A DNA stretch of 8,368 nucleotides from Gammaproteobacteria bacterium (GTDB taxonomy: Bacteria > Pseudomonadota > Gammaproteobacteria > PS1 > Pseudothioglobaceae), in assembly GCA_029941485.1 (NCBI GenBank), contig JAPYOZ010000037.1, positions 1 to 8,368 of the forward strand. Reading direction: 5' to 3'. The position numbers were made by a program, and so were the translations under genes. Under the pieces are notes generated by a model that was given only the letters and a program-made list of their open reading frames with translations, was not told where the DNA came from and did no database searches. Of the stretch, positions 5,492 through 8,368 are shown in pieces. How positions within the stretch are numbered: the stretch's first letter is position 1; every line of letters starts with the position of its first letter.

Positions 5492-6421
5492 TTAAAAATG
5501 TTGATAAGACTCACAAGTTTTATCAGTATTTTTAATTAACAAGCCTTGCTTTTTAGTAATAACACCGATTTTTGTTAGTGTTATACCCAACTCTTTCTCA
5601 ACTGTTTTAAGTGCGTTAATGCGCTCCTTAGGAACGCTAAAGCACAATTCATAATCATCACCGCCTGCTAAGACAATGCACCAGTCATTAGTTGCATCAA
5701 TATAAGACGCTACTTCATCTGAAAGCACCAATTTATTCACATCAATGCTTGCACCCACGCCTGAGTAAGTGAGTACGTGAGACAAATCTTGCTCAAGCCC
5801 GTCAGAGACATCAACACAAGCATTAGCAATACCGATTAAACTCTGCCCTAGCTTTACTTGTGGCTTGGGTCTATTAAGCTGATTTAAACAATACTCGGAG
5901 GGCGTTTGGTTATTTTGAATTTGCATCCAAGCACAAGCCGCATCGCCCAAAGTGTTTGATACAAATATCGCATCGCCTACTTTGGCCGAGGATCGTAATA
6001 AGGCTTTTCCTTTTTTAACTTGTCCAGTAATGTTAATGGTAATACTTAATGGTCCTTTGGTGGTGTCGCCACCAATTAAACTCAATTTATATTCATTGGC
6101 CAATTCCTTAAGTGAGGCTGAAAAATCACCAAGCCACTGTTCATCCAGATTAGGCAAAGTTAATGCTAAAGTAAAGTATTTTGGAGTGGCGCCCATGGCC
6201 GCCAGATCACTCAAATTAACGGCTAAAGCTTTGTAGGCAATATCTTGTGCGATGGTATCAGAAGAAAAATGCACCCCTTCAATCAGTGTATCAACACTAC
6301 TGAGTAATTGATAACCTGGCTCAGTATTAACAATGGCGCAATCATCACCAATGGCTAAATCGATTAACTGGTTAGAATTGTCCCAATCAAAATAAGCCTT
6401 AATTAATTCGAACTCATTCAC
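5492..6421 (-). CDS. thiL: Thiamine-monophosphate kinase
   Basis: ThiL phosphorylates thiamine monophosphate to thiamine pyrophosphate, the last step of cofactor synthesis. The 309-residue protein has the family motifs: Gly25-Asp-Asp near the N-terminus, Asn-Leu-Ser-Asp-Leu-Ala-Ala-Met-Gly (69-77), Gly-Gly-Asp-Thr-Thr (117-121), Asp-Val-Ser-Asp-Gly (204-208) and Gly-Gly-Asp-Asp-Tyr-Glu-Leu-Cys-Phe (253-261). These Asp residues bind magnesium and ATP. The start is a GTG at 6421, three bases after the stop of the membrane-protein gene, which implies coupled translation; the N-terminus from here aligns with E. coli ThiL. In E. coli thiL follows nusB and precedes pgpA, whereas here it ends a panC-nfuA cluster. 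Its last codons contain a terminator hairpin that can serve both strands. Confidence 0.97.
   Translation of the reverse strand: MNEFELIKAYFDWDNSNQLIDLAIGDDCAIVNTEPGYQLLSSVDTLIEGVHFSSDTIAQDIAYKALAVNLSDLAAMGATPKYFTLALTLPNLDEQWLGDFSASLKELANEYKLSLIGGDTTKGPLSITINITGQVKKGKALLRSSAKVGDAIFVSNTLGDAACAWMQIQNNQTPSEYCLNQLNRPKPQVKLGQSLIGIANACVDVSDGLEQDLSHVLTYSGVGASIDVNKLVLSDEVASYIDATNDWCIVLAGGDDYELCFSVPKERINALKTVEKELGITLTKIGVITKKQGLLIKNTDKTCESYQHF
5502..5533. terminator. Terminator of dksA inside the 3' end of thiL
   Basis: On the plus strand, TGATAAGACT (5502-5511) pairs with AGTTTTATCA (5516-5525) around a CACA loop: ten pairs, one of them G-U. It is followed by GTA and five Ts (5529-5533), as an intrinsic terminator 26 bases after the dksA stop should be. 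On the minus strand the same stem has one A-C mismatch and is followed by a T-run (5498-5494) that ends in the thiL stop codon. It may therefore also end thiL transcripts. The whole hairpin is coding sequence for thiL. Confidence 0.65.
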
Positions 6422-6424
6422 TCT

Positions 6425-6934
6425 TTAAGTTTGAGGGTATTTTTGGCTTATTTTTTCATCTACTTCGCCACGACCCGCATTGAACATCGAACCAGAGCCA
6501 AGCACCACAGAAATCAATACAGCAAAAAATAGTGGTACCACGCCTAACAAGCTCAAAATAGAGTCCATGATATTGGAGCCATCCATGCTTGCCGGTGCAT
6601 CAGTAGAAATAATCAAAGACAATGAGTTGACCAAAAAATAAAAAACATAAGCGCCAATTAGCAATTTATAACGATTGAGCGATAATTGCCAATGCAAATA
6701 AACCAAATATGGGTCATCTTGTTTAGATTTTTTAGTACGGAAAAAAGTATAAATGATAATACAAATAGACAAAGTGATTGATGAGCCTATGGCTAAACTC
6801 ATGCCCATGTTAAATAACTTAATCATTGCCAATGAAAAAAACAAATGCACAATGACTGTGTTAACAGTAAAAAGTTCGTGCGGTGCTTTTGCCTTTCGAC
6901 GCTCTTCAGCGCTGGCTTCGAGTGTAATAATCAT
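6425..6934 (-). CDS. Uncharacterised inner-membrane protein, four predicted helices
   Basis: I do not recognise this 169-residue protein. It begins with a charged stretch (residues 5-20, rich in Glu, Arg and Lys), followed by hydrophobic segments at about 22-41, 45-66, 91-110 and 124-147. The loop between the second and third segments (67-90) is basic and polar, as is the C-terminal tail (153-169). By the positive-inside rule the N-terminus, the middle loop and the tail would all lie in the cytoplasm. No catalytic motif or paired Cys is seen. It lies 33 bases after nfuA and 3 bases before thiL, in the slot where a phosphatidylglycerophosphatase (pgpA) might be expected next to thiL, but it shows no PgpA motifs I can identify. 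There is no ribosome binding site before the ATG; a short palindrome occupies that place. Confidence 0.85.
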   Translation of the reverse strand: MIITLEASAEERRKAKAPHELFTVNTVIVHLFFSLAMIKLFNMGMSLAIGSSITLSICIIIYTFFRTKKSKQDDPYLVYLHWQLSLNRYKLLIGAYVFYFLVNSLSLIISTDAPASMDGSNIMDSILSLLGVVPLFFAVLISVVLGSGSMFNAGRGEVDEKISQKYPQT

Positions 6935-6941
6935 TGCTATA

Positions 6942-6956
6942 AGTTATACCATAACT
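6942..6956 (-). promoter_or_regulatory. Palindrome with extended -10 motif upstream of the membrane-protein gene
   Basis: A perfect inverted repeat, AGTTAT (6942-6947) and ATAACT (6951-6956) with a 3-base spacer, lies 7 bases before the ATG at 6934. Read on the minus strand it contains TGGTATAAC, a TGn-extended -10 element. Transcription would start near 6937, leaving almost no leader. It could be a promoter overlapped by an operator for an internal transcript of the membrane-protein and thiL genes, or an RNA hairpin over the start. The -35 region is only a T-run, so support is modest. Confidence 0.35.
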
Positions 6957-6967
6957 CAACAAAAAAA

Positions 6968-7546
6968 TTACATATAAGCGTTATCGGTTTGAGTGTGGTC
7001 AGTTACATCACGCACTGATTTAATTTCAGGAAAGCGTGCTTTAAGTTGCGTCTCAACGCCCTGCTCTAATGTGGATTTAACCGAAGAACAGCCTTGGCAA
7101 CCACCACCAAAGTTCAAAATTACATCCATGTCTTTAGTGATTTCCACCAATTCAACAAAACCACCATGAGAAGCCAGTCCTGGACTGATATCAGCAGCAA
7201 TTACGTATTTAATTTTTTCTGAAAGTGGTGCATCATCGCCTGGTTCTTCACCCTTAGCATTAGGGGCAGTTATGGTTAGTTTTTTGCCCGAACCTTCCTC
7301 TTTTAGTGCTACTTCTGAATCTTTTAGGTAATCAAAATTACACTCGTCAATGTAGGCATTAAATCCATCAAATTCAAAGGTTTGATAGGTTTTTGATAAA
7401 TCCTTGGGAAAACAAAAATTAAAGGTTACGGTTGCTGCTGGTGTGCCGGCTTTCTCAATATCGACTTTTAAACCCAAATCTTTTTCATCTTGCTGGGCAA
7501 ATAAATCAGCCACATAAACTTTTGCCTCATCGGTAATGTTAAACAT
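6968..7546 (-). CDS. nfuA: Fe-S cluster carrier protein NfuA
   Basis: NfuA carries a [4Fe-4S] cluster and delivers it to target enzymes, which matters under oxidative stress or iron limitation. The 192-residue length matches E. coli NfuA (191). The N-terminal A-type-like domain (about 1-95) lacks the three-cysteine pattern of true A-type carriers, having only Cys45 and Cys69. As in E. coli it is probably a target-recognition domain. The C-terminal Nfu domain (about 107-182) has the Gly-Gly-Gly-Cys150-Gln-Gly-Cys153-Ser motif that binds the cluster between two subunits. The conserved Ala-Pro-Asn-Ala-Lys linker (94-98) and Asp-Asp-Ala-Pro-Leu (104-108) agree with the orthologue. The ATG follows the panC stop by one base and has a strong AGGAGA site (7556-7551) that lies in the end of panC, so the two are one operon. 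Confidence 0.97.
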   Translation of the reverse strand: MFNITDEAKVYVADLFAQQDEKDLGLKVDIEKAGTPAATVTFNFCFPKDLSKTYQTFEFDGFNAYIDECNFDYLKDSEVALKEEGSGKKLTITAPNAKGEEPGDDAPLSEKIKYVIAADISPGLASHGGFVELVEITKDMDVILNFGGGCQGCSSVKSTLEQGVETQLKARFPEIKSVRDVTDHTQTDNAYM

Positions 7547-7547
7547 T

Positions 7548-8368
7548 TTATCTCCTAAAAATAACGTTATCGATCAATCGAGTTGATCCTATGAATACTG
7601 CGCATAATATCGCAATTTCACTTGTATTATCAGTGATTTGCTTAAGGGTATTTGCATCTAGAGTCTCAATATAATCCAATTTAAAGTTTTTTTCAATTTG
7701 TATTCGAGCCTGTTTTACAGCCACATTAATGGCTTGTCCTTTTTGAATTTCTACCTTAAGTTCAAGCAAGTTCTTATACAGATTGGGTGAAACTTTCCTT
7801 TCATCGTCTGACAAATATTGATTGCGCGTACTCATTGCTAGTCCGTCTTTTTCTCTTACAATTGAGTGTGAAATAACTTTTACATCAAGTGATAATTGCG
7901 CAACCATTTGTTTAATGATTAACAATTGTTGGTAATCTTTTTTCCCAAATACAGCTAAATTAGGTTTAACGATATCAAACAAACGATTCACCACCTGAAC
8001 CACACCCTGAAAATGCCCTGGTCTGGATGCACCACACAAGATATTACCTATTTCGCCGATATCAATATCAGCATCCAAACCTTGAGGGTAAATTTGTTCC
8101 ACACTTGGAGAGAATAGGCCATCAACTTGATTGCGTTCTAACAGCAATACATCTTGCTCGAAGGTATTAGGGTATTGATCAAAATCTTCATTCTTGCCAA
8201 ACTGGGTTGGATTAACAAAAATACTCACCACCACCCTATCGGCCTTTTGCTTAGCAAGCTCAACCAAGGCCAAATGCCCGTCATGCAAACCGCCCATGGT
8301 TGGTACAAAAGCAATCTTATCGCCCTTGTCTTTCCAGTCAGAAACTGTATTTTGTAGTGATTGAATTG
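7548..8368 (-). CDS. panC: Pantothenate synthetase, N-terminus cut by window edge
   Basis: PanC joins pantoate and beta-alanine using ATP, the last step of pantothenate (vitamin B5, coenzyme A precursor) synthesis. The frame stays open to the right edge: 272 complete codons are visible. Compared with the 283-residue E. coli enzyme only about 5-10 residues are missing. Numbering visible residues from 1, the nucleotidyltransferase signature Pro22-Thr-Met-Gly-Gly-Leu-His28-Asp-Gly-His31 is present. So are Phe-Val-Asn-Pro-Thr-Gln-Phe (50-56), Ser-Arg-Pro-Gly-His-Phe (114-119), Phe-Gly-Lys-Lys-Asp-Tyr-Gln-Gln (140-147) and the KMSKS-like Met-Ser-Thr-Arg-Asn (178-182). The in-frame ATG at 8297 lies within the His-x-Gly-His motif region and is not the start. 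It is the first visible gene of the panC-nfuA-membrane protein-thiL cluster; panB may lie just outside. Confidence 0.97.
   Translation of the reverse strand, partial: IQSLQNTVSDWKDKGDKIAFVPTMGGLHDGHLALVELAKQKADRVVVSIFVNPTQFGKNEDFDQYPNTFEQDVLLLERNQVDGLFSPSVEQIYPQGLDADIDIGEIGNILCGASRPGHFQGVVQVVNRLFDIVKPNLAVFGKKDYQQLLIIKQMVAQLSLDVKVISHSIVREKDGLAMSTRNQYLSDDERKVSPNLYKNLLELKVEIQKGQAINVAVKQARIQIEKNFKLDYIETLDANTLKQITDNTSEIAILCAVFIGSTRLIDNVIFRR

Noticed and set aside
8154..8297. panC starting at the in-frame ATG at 8297
   Set aside because: The frame continues open to the window edge with a normal PanC N-terminus, and this Met belongs to the conserved Pro-Thr-Met-Gly motif, so the true start is outside the window.

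Overview
The window looks like an ordinary chromosomal segment of a low-GC, sulfur-oxidising, autotrophic gammaproteobacterium, most like the SUP05 / Thioglobus / bathymodiolin-symbiont group. The basis is best-match impression, not a database search: the housekeeping proteins (Icd, IlvA, DksA, ThiL, NfuA, PanC) follow the E. coli proteins closely in layout and motifs. A CbbY-type phosphatase implies a Calvin cycle. A secreted Gly/Asn/Trp/Pro-rich repeat protein resembles sulfur-globule envelope proteins. I see no phage, insertion sequence, CRISPR array, tRNA or rRNA.

Layout. Positions 1-344 are AT-rich with no convincing gene but several inverted repeats. A strong bidirectional terminator (345-373) closes a minus-strand gene for the 180-residue secreted repeat protein (392-934), which has its own strong ribosome binding site and a plausible promoter just downstream of icd. 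Next comes a tight minus-strand cluster, transcribed cbbY > ilvA > rimI > icd (4971 down to 1052). Its genes overlap or lie within 9 bases of each other, so it is probably one transcript joining carbon fixation, isoleucine synthesis, protein acetylation and 2-oxoglutarate supply. dksA (5065-5475) is the only plus-strand gene and has a good sigma70-type promoter. It converges on a second minus-strand cluster, panC (cut by the right edge) > nfuA > a four-helix membrane protein > thiL (8368 down to 5492). The dksA terminator hairpin appears to lie inside the last codons of thiL.

The second cluster covers pantothenate synthesis (PanC), Fe-S cluster delivery (NfuA), thiamine pyrophosphate synthesis (ThiL) and one unassigned inner-membrane protein. 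Most genes are textbook orthologues. The item that merits attention is the repeat protein. It has seven 9-residue Gly/Asn/Pro repeats, then about 70 residues in a strict alternating register, where every second residue from 121 to 165 is Gly or Ala. This is a silk-like pattern, and I propose it is a structural protein of periplasmic sulfur globules. No wholly new multi-gene system is visible.
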